From assembly GCF_023101665.1 (NCBI RefSeq), contig NZ_CP082161.1, positions 7,316,001 through 7,380,000 of the forward strand: DNA of 64,000 nt. Reading direction: 5' to 3'. The notes under the pieces were generated by a model. The model had not been told where the DNA came from. It ran no database searches and worked only from the letters and a program-made list of their open reading frames with translations. Position numbers and translations under genes: made by a program. This stretch comes from Bradyrhizobium sp. 195. Lineage in GTDB: Bacteria; Pseudomonadota; Alphaproteobacteria; Rhizobiales; Xanthobacteraceae. Shown one piece after another: positions 17,021-31,513 of this stretch. How positions within the stretch are numbered: the first letter of the stretch is position 1; each line of letters starts with the position of its first letter.

Positions 17021-17189
17021 CTGATTGGTCCCCTGGCAAATCCGCACCGGCTATTGTTGACACGACAGTGAATTCGGCCACACTTCGCTACACGCTGAAG
17101 TAGTATCACCTGCTGTCGGTTTGTTAGGACTTTCCGCGCTCTAACAGCGCGCCTGCGCATTTCGATTCGCTGTTTTCAGGATTTGGGCC

Positions 17190-19961
17190 ATGCATCATCC
17201 CGCTTCGAAGCCGCCCTTCGATCCCTCGATCCCGGTCTCGCCGAACAATCCCTGTCCGTTCCTGCGCGGCCTCGTCGGTGAAGGTTTCGTCGAGGGCGGG
17301 ACCGTCCCGCTCAACACGCTCTCGCAGACCATCGCGAATGCGACCGGCGAGACGGGGCTGAAGAAGATCTCGGCCCGCATCCAGGTCCGCGGCGTTGCGC
17401 TCATCGCCAACGGTATCGGTCACATTCTGAAGAGCATCTGGTCGGGCGCGCAGCTCGACGCGCTGCGCGGTGGTCCGCTCGACAAGCGCGGCGCCGGCTC
17501 GCGCATCCTCAGCGTCGACGGCAAGGTCAACGAGGACGAGATCGCGCGGCTCGCGAGCTTCGGCCGGACCTACACCGACCCGAACACCGGCAGCAGCGAG
17601 CCCGGCCTCAACGCTGCGGAAATCAAGACCTTCATCCGCGACAACCTCAAGCGCGCAGGCAACGCCGCACGCTGGTACTACAAGCTGCTGATGAAGTTCG
17701 AATGGCCCATCCTCTTGAAGATCATCGGCAAGGGCAAGAATGACGAGGAGCGTTATCTCAGCGTGGCCGACGTGCGCACGCTGTTCAACGAGCGCAGATT
17801 CCCCGACCGTATCAACCAGCGGATATTGTCGCAGCCGCTGCTGTCGGCATGCCACCTCCGCTTTCGCTGGGCAGTCGCGCTGACGGCGTTCGTCATCGGC
17901 CTTGGCCTCGTCGCACTGGTGGCCGTCGCCGAATTCCCCAACCAGGTCCGCGCCATGCTGCCGCAGAAGGGGATCCTCGTGAATCTTCTGCCGCCGCCCT
18001 TGCCTGCGGTCCCGGAGACGAAGGCCGCCTTCTGGCTCGAGCAGAACTGGTCGCTGAAGGACCGGCACTGGTTCCATCATGCCAGCCAGGGCACCGCGAC
18101 CTTCCCGGTGCCCTACGAATGGTTCATGGCGCTGGAGCAGCCGCGGCTTCATCTGCTCTCAAAGCCGGGCATGATGAAGGACAGCGCCTATCTCGAAGGC
18201 TTCGGCTTCATCCCGAGCCCGCAGTCGATCCAGACCGACACGACGACACTGCGCCGCTTCGGCTACGCCAATGTCTATGAGACGACGCAGGTGCCGGACT
18301 GGTCGACCAGGTGGACGCCGGCGGAGAACGTCGACGGCCTGCCGGTCGGCTTCGCGCGGATGACCGGCGTCGTCGAACCCGCGACCGACCGTCGCGAGGA
18401 GGACAAGATCGGGCTGACCTGCGCGGCCTGCCACACCGGCCAAATCCATTACCAGGGCGTGGACATCCGCTTCGACGGCGGTCCGGCCATGACCGACCTG
18501 AAGAAGCTGGAGCTCTCCACCGGCCTCTCGATCGCCTACACGCTGTACGTGCCGTTCCGCTTCCAGCGCTTCGCCGATCGCGTGCTCGGCCCCGAGGCCA
18601 GCAAGACGGACCGCGCCGCGCTCAAGCAGAAGCTCAGTGCGATCGGCACGTTCCTGATCGACTGGGCGAAAACCCAGCAACAGACGATTGAAGGCAAGAA
18701 GACCTGGAACGGCAGGCAGCAGCAGGACACAGAGGAAGGTTTCGGCCGCCTCGACGCGCTCAACCGTATCGGCAACCAGGTCTTCTCGCAGGATCTCGCG
18801 CTCAGCGGGGTCAAGGGATTCGAGAAGAATCTGCACGCCCAGGACGCCCCGGTCAGCTACCCCCCGATCTGGACCGTGCCCTGGTTCAAGTTCGCCCAAT
18901 ACGACGCCTCGATCGAGCAGCCGTTGATCCGCAATGCCGGCGAAGCGCTCGGCGTGACCGCGCTCCTCAACCTGTCCGACGCCTATCCGGAGGAAAGGCT
19001 GTGGCGGTCCTCGGTCCACGTCAGGACACTCGGCTGGATCGAGGACATGCTGAGAGGCCCCGATCCGTTCAAGCCGGCCGATCCTTCCACCGGTCCGAAG
19101 TTCGGCGGCCTGCTCGCGCCGAAATGGCCTTCGCAGATCCTCGGCGATGCATGGCGGCTGAAGCCCGATCGCGTCGAGCGCGGCCGCACCATCTACGCCG
19201 AGATGTGCTCCGGATGCCACCTGCCGGCCATCGACACTCCCGCCTTCTGGTCATCGAAGCATTGGGAGCCGAACGGCGACAGCAAGGTCCTGAACGCGGT
19301 GACGATCCCCCTCGACGAGATCAAGACGGACCCCGAACAGTCGCTCGTTCTCAGCAAGAGGATCGTCGATGTGCCCGGCTTCCTGAAGGTGAATACGGCT
19401 GATCTCCAGACATGGTGGCAATGCGACATTCCGACCGCGAGCACCTCGCCCAACGAGATGGTCTATGCGCTCGGCCTCATGACGGTGGTCGACCTCGTCG
19501 CCCGCAAATGGATGGACGACGAGAAGGTCTCGGACGCCGAACGAGCGAAACTGTGGAATCTCGCGCGCAAGAACTGTCTCAATCCGGCGCCTGATCCGCG
19601 CTATCGCGCGCGGCCGCTGAACGGCATCTGGGCCACGGCGCCTTACCTGCACAACGGTTCGGTGCCCTCGTTGTATTGGCTGCTGAAGCCGGCGAGTGAG
19701 CGCCCGCAAAAATTCTGCATGGGCCGCCGCGACTATGACCCTGACACCGTAGGCTTTGCGGTGACCGCGGACGAGAAATGCAAGACGGGCGAAACGCAGT
19801 TCTCGGCGGGGTCAGAGAAGGATCCGATCCAGGGCAACAGCGTGCTCGGCCATTCATTCGAGCGCAAGGACGGCGAGCCGAAACGCCCCGGCGTGATCGG
19901 CCGCGTGTTCAAGGACGATGCCGAGCGCTACGATTTGATCGAATATCTGAAGACGCTGTAG
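17190..19961 (+). CDS. Membrane-anchored di-heme cytochrome c (RoxA/peroxidase-like) with extra N-terminal domain
   Basis: 923 residues. The C-terminal two thirds is a di-heme cytochrome of the peroxidase/RoxA group: haem motifs CAACH at 411-415 and CSGCH at 673-677, and the family block WATAPYLHNGSVPSLYWLLKP near the end. A single transmembrane helix (about 227-249) precedes it, so the haem part should lie in the periplasm and the first 220 residues in the cytoplasm. The N-terminal part has NNPCPFLRGLVGEGF (Cys22 in a PCP motif) and a later SVDGKVNEDEI block, which resemble the PCP and EHD-type motifs of haem-thiolate peroxidases. The likely role is oxidation of an organic substrate or peroxide at the membrane; the substrate is unknown. 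No electron-transfer partner is adjacent. Confidence 0.82.
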   Translation: MHHPASKPPFDPSIPVSPNNPCPFLRGLVGEGFVEGGTVPLNTLSQTIANATGETGLKKISARIQVRGVALIANGIGHILKSIWSGAQLDALRGGPLDKRGAGSRILSVDGKVNEDEIARLASFGRTYTDPNTGSSEPGLNAAEIKTFIRDNLKRAGNAARWYYKLLMKFEWPILLKIIGKGKNDEERYLSVADVRTLFNERRFPDRINQRILSQPLLSACHLRFRWAVALTAFVIGLGLVALVAVAEFPNQVRAMLPQKGILVNLLPPPLPAVPETKAAFWLEQNWSLKDRHWFHHASQGTATFPVPYEWFMALEQPRLHLLSKPGMMKDSAYLEGFGFIPSPQSIQTDTTTLRRFGYANVYETTQVPDWSTRWTPAENVDGLPVGFARMTGVVEPATDRREEDKIGLTCAACHTGQIHYQGVDIRFDGGPAMTDLKKLELSTGLSIAYTLYVPFRFQRFADRVLGPEASKTDRAALKQKLSAIGTFLIDWAKTQQQTIEGKKTWNGRQQQDTEEGFGRLDALNRIGNQVFSQDLALSGVKGFEKNLHAQDAPVSYPPIWTVPWFKFAQYDASIEQPLIRNAGEALGVTALLNLSDAYPEERLWRSSVHVRTLGWIEDMLRGPDPFKPADPSTGPKFGGLLAPKWPSQILGDAWRLKPDRVERGRTIYAEMCSGCHLPAIDTPAFWSSKHWEPNGDSKVLNAVTIPLDEIKTDPEQSLVLSKRIVDVPGFLKVNTADLQTWWQCDIPTASTSPNEMVYALGLMTVVDLVARKWMDDEKVSDAERAKLWNLARKNCLNPAPDPRYRARPLNGIWATAPYLHNGSVPSLYWLLKPASERPQKFCMGRRDYDPDTVGFAVTADEKCKTGETQFSAGSEKDPIQGNSVLGHSFERKDGEPKRPGVIGRVFKDDAERYDLIEYLKTL

Positions 19962-19977
19962 CTCGCGACCCGTACTT

Positions 19978-20063
19978 CGTCATTGCGAGCGAAGCGAAGC
20001 AATCCGGACTGTCTCCGCGGAAGCAGCCTGGATTACTTCGTCGCCAGGGCTCCTCGCAATGAC
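19978..20063. repeat. Dispersed palindromic repeat (CGTCATTGCGAGC type)
   Basis: Arms CGTCATTGCGAGCGAAGCGAAGCAATCC and its inverted partner ending CTCCTCGCAATGACG surround a short variable centre. Other copies of the same family are at 29074, 36514, 37596 and 42399. It lies between convergent genes. Confidence 0.93.
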
Positions 20064-20097
20064 GGGGAACGAGGACTCTCTCGTCGTCACTGCCCTC

Positions 20098-21045
20098 TCA
20101 CTTGAACAGCGGCGTGCCCGGCACGAAGGCGTCGAAGGCGGCCCAGAACTGGAAGCGGTAGCGATCCTGTTCCTGGAGGATCTCGTGCTTGGCGCCGGCG
20201 ATCACTAGATGGGAGCCGGCGCGCAAGTGATAGGCGAATTCCTCGATCGCCGCGGTGGAGACCACGGCGTCGTTGGAGGCCGCCAGCATCAGGATCGGTT
20301 GGCGGATCTGCGAGGGGTAGTTCACGCCCTTGAACGTATTCATCGCGCGGAACGCGGTATCGGCCCAGGCCACGGTCGGTGACGCCAGCCCGAGCGTCGG
20401 ATCCTCCTCCAGGATCGCGGCATTGCGTGCATAGCGCACCGGATCGCTGGTCACGGGATTGTTGATGAAGGGATCGAGCCCGGTGAGCCGGTCGCTGCCC
20501 CCGGGGACGTAACGGCCGCCCTGCCCGAGCAGACGCATCGTCTTCAGCAATGCACGCACCGGAAACGAGGTGGTGCGGCCGGGCAGGTCGATCATCGGCG
20601 CCGACAGCACCATACGGTCGAACCAGCGCTTGCCCGCATGCGCCACCCGCAGCATCACCGTGCCGCCCATGGAGTGGGCCAGTGCGAAGAACGGTGGCGG
20701 GCAATCCGGCAGCACCACCTGCTGCACGAAGGCCTCGACGTCGACCTCGAAATCGGAGAAATCGCGCACATAGCCCTTGCGCGGATCGCGCAGGCGGCGC
20801 GAGGAATGGCCCTGCCCGCGCCAGTCGATCATCGCCACCGCAAAGCCGCGGTCGCGCAGATCGCGCACGGTCTCGAAATATTTCTCGATCTGCTCGCTGC
20901 GTCCGGTGAAGACGCAGACGGTGCCCTTGCGGCCCGCCGGCGGCGCCCAGCGCGCAAAGCGCAGCTCGGCGCCATCGGGCGTCTTGATGGTGCCGCTGAC
21001 GACGTTTTCGGGAACGGGATTGGACGGGATCGAGACCAGCGTCAT
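20098..21045 (-). CDS. Alpha/beta hydrolase, monoacylglycerol-lipase-like
   Basis: 315 residues from ATG 21045; a longer in-frame version would run into the promoter of the divergent hsp gene. The alpha/beta-hydrolase fold is clear: oxyanion region VCVFTGRSEQIEKY, nucleophile elbow AHSMGG with Ser125, acid in LMLAASNDAVV (about 250-260), and His in IAGAKHEILQEQD near 290. The serine aminopeptidase S33/lysophospholipase (PldB) type is the best fit, with WRGQGHSSRR after strand 4. It probably cleaves lysophospholipids or monoacylglycerols. No signal peptide. Confidence 0.85.
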   Translation of the reverse strand: MTLVSIPSNPVPENVVSGTIKTPDGAELRFARWAPPAGRKGTVCVFTGRSEQIEKYFETVRDLRDRGFAVAMIDWRGQGHSSRRLRDPRKGYVRDFSDFEVDVEAFVQQVVLPDCPPPFFALAHSMGGTVMLRVAHAGKRWFDRMVLSAPMIDLPGRTTSFPVRALLKTMRLLGQGGRYVPGGSDRLTGLDPFINNPVTSDPVRYARNAAILEEDPTLGLASPTVAWADTAFRAMNTFKGVNYPSQIRQPILMLAASNDAVVSTAAIEEFAYHLRAGSHLVIAGAKHEILQEQDRYRFQFWAAFDAFVPGTPLFK

Positions 21046-21118
21046 GATTGGAGGTGCTTGGGCGCGAAGTGCTGCAAAACAAGGGGCCAAAGCGCCGAAA
21101 AGGCGCAAATGCCGCCCT

Positions 21119-21146
21119 CTTGAACGCCGTCTCGTTCCACCCATAT
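21119..21146 (+). promoter_or_regulatory. Sigma-32 (RpoH) type heat-shock promoter
   Basis: CTTGAA (21119-21124), 15-base spacer, CCCATAT (21140-21146): a very good match to the RpoH consensus. Transcription would start near 21154 and give a leader of about 110 nt to the Hsp20 start codon. The -35 box lies upstream of the start codon of the divergent hydrolase. Confidence 0.8.
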
Positions 21147-21153
21147 CATCTTC

Positions 21154-21267
21154 GTGCAGGCCGCTACCAGTGTTTCGGAACCGGAACATCAGGCTGCACA
21201 CAGACTAAAGCCCGGCCCGATTGGCGGGCGGGTTACCAACAGTCGCTCAATGGAGGACTTGACCATG
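21154..21267 (+). promoter_or_regulatory. ROSE-like RNA thermometer in the Hsp20 leader
   Basis: The last hairpin before the start codon is AGUC-G-CUC / GAG-GACU (21241-21259) with one bulged G (21245) opposite the Shine-Dalgarno GGAGGA. This is the arrangement that defines ROSE elements (UYGCU pairing with AGGA). A GC-rich hairpin (21211-21232) precedes it, as in known ROSE leaders. At low temperature the stem hides the ribosome site; heat melts it. Position and size (about 110 nt, after an RpoH promoter) fit the family. Confidence 0.8.
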
Positions 21268-21732
21268 CGTAGCTACGATCTCACTCCGTTCTATCGTTCC
21301 ACCGTCGGCTTCGACCGCCTCTTCAGCCTGCTCGACCAGGCCGGTTCGGACGGCAGCCCCGGTTATCCCCCCTACAACATCGAGCGTACCGGCGAGAACG
21401 CCTACCGCATCACCGTTGCGGTCTCGGGGTTCGCCAGGGATGAGCTCTCCATCGTCGCGAAGGAAAATACGCTGACGATCAAGGGCGAGAAGGTCGCCAA
21501 CGAGAACTCGAAGTCCGAAGTGCTCTACCGCGGCATCGCCGCGCGTGCTTTCGAGCGCGCCTTCCAGCTCGCCGACTTCGTGCAGGTGAAGGACGCCTCG
21601 CTCGAGAACGGGTTGCTTCACGTCGATCTCGTCCGCGAGATTCCCGAGGCGAAGAAACCCCGCCAGATTGCGATCAACACCGGCGCACCGAAGGCGCAGG
21701 TGATCGAGAACTCGGCCGCCCAAGCCGCCTAA
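21265..21732 (+). CDS. Small heat-shock protein, Hsp20/IbpA class A
   Basis: 155 residues from ATG 21265 (GGAGG ribosome site inside the ROSE hairpin). The start MRSYDLTPFYRSTVGFDRLFSLLD is the class A (IbpA-like) N-terminus. The alpha-crystallin domain covers about 36-130, with YRITVAVSGFARDELSI, and ends in ENGLLHVDLVREIPE, the A-x-x-x-G-L family motif; a C-terminal I-x-I-type anchor (RQIAINTG) follows. It forms oligomers that hold unfolded proteins during heat stress. Regulation by RpoH and a ROSE thermosensor is visible directly upstream. A Rho-independent terminator follows, so the gene is monocistronic. Confidence 0.93.
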   Translation: MRSYDLTPFYRSTVGFDRLFSLLDQAGSDGSPGYPPYNIERTGENAYRITVAVSGFARDELSIVAKENTLTIKGEKVANENSKSEVLYRGIAARAFERAFQLADFVQVKDASLENGLLHVDLVREIPEAKKPRQIAINTGAPKAQVIENSAAQAA

Positions 21733-21756
21733 GCAGCACGCGACTTCCAGGTTGAG

Positions 21757-21786
21757 AAAACGCCCCGGTGCCCCGGGGCGTTTTTT
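21757..21786 (+). terminator. Rho-independent terminator after hsp20
   Basis: CGCCCCGG-TGCC-CCGGGGCG hairpin (21761-21780) followed by six T; A residues upstream pair with the T run, which could allow some activity in the other direction. Confidence 0.92.
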
Positions 21787-22013
21787 GTCGTTGCCTCGCG
21801 AAAACGCCCGCGAGCAGCCGGCTGGTTTTCGGTTGAACTGGAAATACAGGGTTGAGTCTGTCGTTCTACGTTACCGCCCACACTCGGACCTTGCTTACGC
21901 GTCTCGTGCGCGCCCGATCAGGACGTTTGTCACGGATGAGTGACCAAGCGTAACGCCGCCGCCCCGGGCACCGTCCTTTGGACATCGAACACAAAATGAG
22001 ACGGAGAACGATC

Positions 22014-22784
22014 ATGACACTTTGGCGCAGCCTTTTCGTCGCCGCGAGCCTGCTGGTGGCCCCTCTCAGCCTCGCTCACGCACAGACGCCGCAGACCGTG
22101 AAGGCGACCAACGTCGTGCTGGTGCACGGCGCCTGGGCCGACGGCTCGAGCTGGTCGGAGGTGATCCCGATCCTCCAGGCCGCGGGCCTGCATGTGACGG
22201 CCGTGCAGAATCCGCTGTCGTCGCTTGCCGACTCCGTCGAGGCAACCAAGCGCGCGCTGGCCGAGCAGGATGGTCCCACGGTGCTGGTCGCGCATTCCTG
22301 GGGCGGCACCGTGATAAGCCAGGTCGGCACCGACCCGAAGGTCACCGGCCTTGTCTATATCGCCGCCCGCGCGCCCGATGCGAACGAGGATTTCGTCGCA
22401 CTGTCCAAGCAGTTTCCCGCAGGCCCGGCCCGCGCCGGTATCGTCGAGCGCGACGGCACCACCAAGCTCTCGGAGGACGCCTTCCTGAAGTACTTTGCCA
22501 ATGGCGTGAAGCCGGAGCAGGCGAAGGAGCTCTACGCAGTGCAATGGCCGACGGCGACCTCGATCTTCGCCGGCCGCACCACAGAGGCGGCGTGGCACGC
22601 CAAGCCGAACTGGTACGCGGTGTCGAAGAACGACTACACCATCAATCCCGACCTCGAACGCTTCCTCGCCAAGCGCATGAACGCCACCACCATCGAGCTC
22701 GATGCCGGCCACCTCTCGCTGGTGTCGCATCCGAAGGAGGTGGCGAATTTGATCCTGGAAGCGGCGGGGTATCCGCGGAGCTGA
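22014..22784 (+). CDS. Exported alpha/beta hydrolase
   Basis: 256 residues from ATG 22014, with a signal peptide (about 1-24, ending AHAQ). The fold is compact: oxyanion loop VVLVHGAWADGSSW (about 34-47), nucleophile elbow AHSWGG with Ser95, and a C-terminal His in LDAGHLSLVSHP near 237. The HGAWADGSSW and HSWGG motifs place it in the AB hydrolase-1 group of small esterases related to plant methylesterase/hydroxynitrile-lyase-like proteins, here with a periplasmic destination. Substrate unknown. A terminator follows directly. Confidence 0.87.
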   Translation: MTLWRSLFVAASLLVAPLSLAHAQTPQTVKATNVVLVHGAWADGSSWSEVIPILQAAGLHVTAVQNPLSSLADSVEATKRALAEQDGPTVLVAHSWGGTVISQVGTDPKVTGLVYIAARAPDANEDFVALSKQFPAGPARAGIVERDGTTKLSEDAFLKYFANGVKPEQAKELYAVQWPTATSIFAGRTTEAAWHAKPNWYAVSKNDYTINPDLERFLAKRMNATTIELDAGHLSLVSHPKEVANLILEAAGYPRS

Positions 22785-22805
22785 GCGGCGATCGCTTTCG
22801 TGCAA

Positions 22806-22834
22806 AAGGCGCCCGAGATTTTCGGGCGCTTTTT
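22806..22834 (+). terminator. Rho-independent terminator after the hydrolase
   Basis: GGCGCCCGA...TCGGGCGC hairpin (about 22808-22829) followed by five T (22830-22834). Confidence 0.88.
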
Positions 22835-22860
22835 GTTGTGCTCTACTTTCTCCCCTAGGT

Positions 22861-22986
22861 CGTCCCCGCGAACGCGGGGACCCATAACCCCAGGGAGCAG
22901 TTTGGCGAAGGCTAGTGGTCCGGTACTAGCTCCTCATCCCCACCGATAGATCACGCGGTATCGATCCCTGCGTTCACAGGGATGAC
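22861..22986. repeat. Pair of short palindromes, dispersed-repeat type
   Basis: GTCCCCGCG-AA-CGCGGGGAC (22862-22881) and ATCCCTG-N6-CAGGGAT (22964-22983) flank about 80 bases. Related genomes carry composite repeats with such ends. The element lies between the convergent genes ending at 22784 and 23029. Confidence 0.6.
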
Positions 22987-23028
22987 AGCGTTGGGTGTGG
23001 CTGGCGCCGTCGCTCCAAACTCGCCTCG

Positions 23029-23823
23029 CTAATCCAGCCCCTGTGCCGCCGGCATGTCCTGCGTCGGCAGGATCGTCGGAGCCGGCTTGGCTTGGCCGAC
23101 GGTCGGTGCGGCGGCCTGAGGTGCCGCCTCCACCGGCTTCGCCTGCGCGGCAGCGGTCTGCTGCGCTGGTTGAGCCTGCGGTGCTTGAGCCTGCGGTGCT
23201 TGGGCCTGCTGCGTCGCAGGCTCGGCCGGCTTCGCAGTCGCGGCCGGCGTCTCGGCGCGGTGCGGAGCGGCCTTCGGCAGCGGCACGGTGCGACTGGCGA
23301 CATGCGGGATCGGGGCCGGCGGGCGCGGCGGGCCGCCTCGGACCATCGTCGGCGCCGGCAACGCGCTTTGCGGGCGGTAAGGCGCCACCGCGGGCTCCTC
23401 GAAGGTCGGCGCCATGCCATAGGCGTCAGCGGCCGGCATAAAACGGATGATCCGCCCGTCGCGGGCATCGATCACGAGCCGGCCGTCGTCGCCGCGGCGG
23501 TCGATCACCGCGATGGTGTAGACGCTGCCGCGCAGGCGCGGGATGCCGAGCGGCGAGAAGCCGTTGTCGCGCAGCACTGCGTAGACCTCGGTGGCCGGCA
23601 GCAGCGCCGGTGCCGGCGCCCGCTCTTCGTAGCCGTAACCGTAGCCTTGGCCGTAACGCGGCGGCGGTGGCGGCGCGACTTCCGAGGGCGCATAGGGTCC
23701 GTCGAAATCCGACACCGCGATCGTGGCCCCTCCCGCAATACCGCTCGCCGGAACCTGCGCCTCGGCAGTGGTTGCAGCCAGCGCCAGCGTGGCAGCAGCC
23801 ACACATCCTGTGAAAAACTTCAT
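23029..23823 (-). CDS. Exported proline/alanine-rich protein with a PepSY-like segment
   Basis: 264 residues from ATG 23823, with GGAG upstream; longer in-frame starts would extend into non-coding sequence. Signal peptide about 1-22 (AEAQ). A Pro- and Tyr-rich stretch (about 45-65: PPPPPRYGQGYGYGYEER) is followed by a folded segment (about 70-132: ATEVYAVLRDNGFSPLGIPRLRGSVYTIAVIDRRG, then VIDARDGRIIRFMPA) that resembles PepSY-type domains. The C-terminal half is low-complexity Pro/Ala/Gln with QAPQAQ repeats. It is probably a periplasmic or cell-wall-spanning protein. No enzyme motif is seen. It is divergent from gltB. Confidence 0.8.
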   Translation of the reverse strand: MKFFTGCVAAATLALAATTAEAQVPASGIAGGATIAVSDFDGPYAPSEVAPPPPPRYGQGYGYGYEERAPAPALLPATEVYAVLRDNGFSPLGIPRLRGSVYTIAVIDRRGDDGRLVIDARDGRIIRFMPAADAYGMAPTFEEPAVAPYRPQSALPAPTMVRGGPPRPPAPIPHVASRTVPLPKAAPHRAETPAATAKPAEPATQQAQAPQAQAPQAQPAQQTAAAQAKPVEAAPQAAAPTVGQAKPAPTILPTQDMPAAQGLD

Positions 23824-24314
23824 GGTCGACACGCTCCTGTCAGGCCCTGGATGACTTGCGCTCTTTCGCTTCTTGCGGCGTGGCGCGCCTTCCGAAGGGT
23901 TGATCCGAAGCTTCATTTGGGATTTCGGCGCCCGCAGGGCCGGATCAGGGCGCGTTTGCTTCAAAACAGGGGCTGCGCAACTTTTGGAAAGCGATTGATT
24001 GACATATCGGGAATCGGGACTTCCGCGCGCTTGTGTGCTAGACAAAAATTTGGCAATGTGATGGTTAGGACAGGAAGACTGTCTCAATTTTACCTGCGGT
24101 TCCGGCACAGGGATTGCAGCGAAAACTGGCACTTTCGAGCGCCGGCAAGGTACCAGGCAAAGCCGTTCTCGGGGACGAAGAACGCCTAGGCCTGAATTTA
24201 AGAAAATGCGGCTCGCAGCGGACGAGCGGTGACCCAGAGGCGGGTGCCGCGGAACGCCGAAGGTGCGCCGAAGATGGCGGTGAGGCAGCTTGCCGCATGG
24301 AGAGGATTGGAACA
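23824..24314. other. Divergent intergenic region upstream of gltB
   Basis: 491 bases. Open frames continue from both flanking genes into this stretch but without protein-like text. TTGACA at 23999-24004 is a good -35-like box, but no matching -10 is found at 16-18 bases. A long gltB leader is likely; no attenuator or riboswitch fold was recognised. Confidence 0.4.
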
Positions 24315-29060
<4,746 letters not shown>

Positions 29061-29073
29061 CAACATCAGCGCC

Positions 29074-29159
29074 CGTCATTGCGAGCGTAGCGAAGCAATC
29101 CAGACTTTCTCCTCAGCGACAGACTGGATTGCTTCGTCGCTTCGCTCCTCGCAATGACG
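29074..29159. repeat. Dispersed palindromic repeat between gltB and gltD
   Basis: Same CGTCATTGCGAGC family as at 19978; the arms pair over about 30 bases each. It sits inside what should be the gltBD operon, so the mRNA would carry a long stable hairpin between the two genes. Confidence 0.93.
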
Positions 29160-29204
29160 GTGAGGAAGCAACAAACGAACTAAGCGGCAGGGACTTCGGG
29201 TTTA

Positions 29205-30656
<1,452 letters not shown>

Positions 30657-30691
30657 ACCTTTCAAGCCTCGGTCACATCAGCACAGGGTGT

Positions 30692-30715
30692 CATCGCCCG
30701 CGAAAGCGGGCGATG
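30692..30715. repeat. Hairpin CATCGCCCGC/GCGGGCGATG after gltD
   Basis: A 10-bp perfect stem with a GAAA-like loop 36 bases after the gltD stop. There is no run of T after it, so it is not a clean Rho-independent terminator. The text resembles one arm of the repeat at 51369-51470. It may protect the gltD mRNA 3' end. Confidence 0.6.
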
Positions 30716-30859
30716 TTCTGTCTAATAAACGGCGCTTAGGGCGGCGAATCCGATAGTCGACCAACCAAACGGGCGCCCATATCGCATTTTACGAAGAAAA
30801 GCTCAATCTTAGGATGCATGCCCCGTCCAGCAACCATGATAGCCTGCTGACAGGGGATT

Positions 30860-30865
30860 TATAAT
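30860..30865 (+). promoter_or_regulatory. Perfect -10 box (TATAAT) just upstream of the caspase island
   Basis: TATAAT at 30860-30865 would place the transcription start near 30872, only about 8 bases before the ATG at 30880. No good -35 lies 16-18 bases upstream. The first gene would have an almost leaderless mRNA, and it also lacks a clear ribosome site. Confidence 0.45.
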
Positions 30866-30879
30866 GCTCGGATAGTGCC

Positions 30880-31512
30880 ATGCCGAATCATTCGCAACGA
30901 CCAAGGTTCTTTAGCTACCTTCGGGACGATCTGGACAAGCTAGATCAGTACGTCCATCGGCAGGTCCATGTTCGTCTAGCTCAACGACGCATGAGTTTGT
31001 TCGACGAGCGGAACATCCATACATACCGACACGGAAATCGTTGGACGAACGAACTGACCGACGAAACCGCGCCCGAAATAAGCAAAATGTCGGCGGAAGC
31101 AACGATCTACGCCGTAGACATAATCAATCACGAAACGTCCACTCTCGAAAATTATATCGAGAGCATGGTCGAACAGCTCTATAGATCGCTCATGACCCAT
31201 CTCTACGAGACAATCGGCGATGCGGCAGAGTCTACAGGGAACGCCCTCTCGATCAGCGATCACAACGGAGATAAGCCCGCCGGATTCCTAGCGATGATGA
31301 AGAGGATTCAATTTGGAGTAGACCGCTACGGCCGCCCCACTCGTCCATCATTGCACGTAGCTCCGCAAGCCGGAGAGGAGCTGATCAAGGCTCTAAACGA
31401 AAAGCCGCCAGAGTTTCACTTAGAATTCGAGGTGATTGCGCGAGAAAAGGAGACAGACGCAATAACACGGGAAGCACACCGGCTTTCGCGCTATCGCTGG
31501 AGACCTCGTTAG
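30880..31512 (+). CDS. Protein of unknown family, partner of caspase-like peptidase
   Basis: 210 residues; I do not recognise a family. No signal peptide and no transmembrane helix; many charged residues and mostly helical character. The N-terminal part (about 9-60) is rich in Asp, Gln, Arg and His, the middle (about 85-115) looks like amphipathic helices (ENYIESMVEQLYRSLMTHLYETIG), and the C-terminal part has a beta-like EFHLEFEVIAREKE. One base separates its stop codon from the GTG of the caspase-like gene, so the two are made together. Base composition is visibly AT-richer than gltD before it and the barrel gene after it, a sign of horizontal transfer. It may be the substrate, sensor or inhibitor of the peptidase. 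Confidence 0.8.
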   Translation: MPNHSQRPRFFSYLRDDLDKLDQYVHRQVHVRLAQRRMSLFDERNIHTYRHGNRWTNELTDETAPEISKMSAEATIYAVDIINHETSTLENYIESMVEQLYRSLMTHLYETIGDAAESTGNALSISDHNGDKPAGFLAMMKRIQFGVDRYGRPTRPSLHVAPQAGEELIKALNEKPPEFHLEFEVIAREKETDAITREAHRLSRYRWRPR

Positions 31513-31513
31513 A

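Noticed and set aside
30880..31512. Idea that the 210-aa partner is a bacterial gasdermin
   Set aside because: Gasdermins pair with caspase-like proteases, but this protein lacks the N-terminal Cys and the beta-rich pattern; it looks mostly helical and charged.
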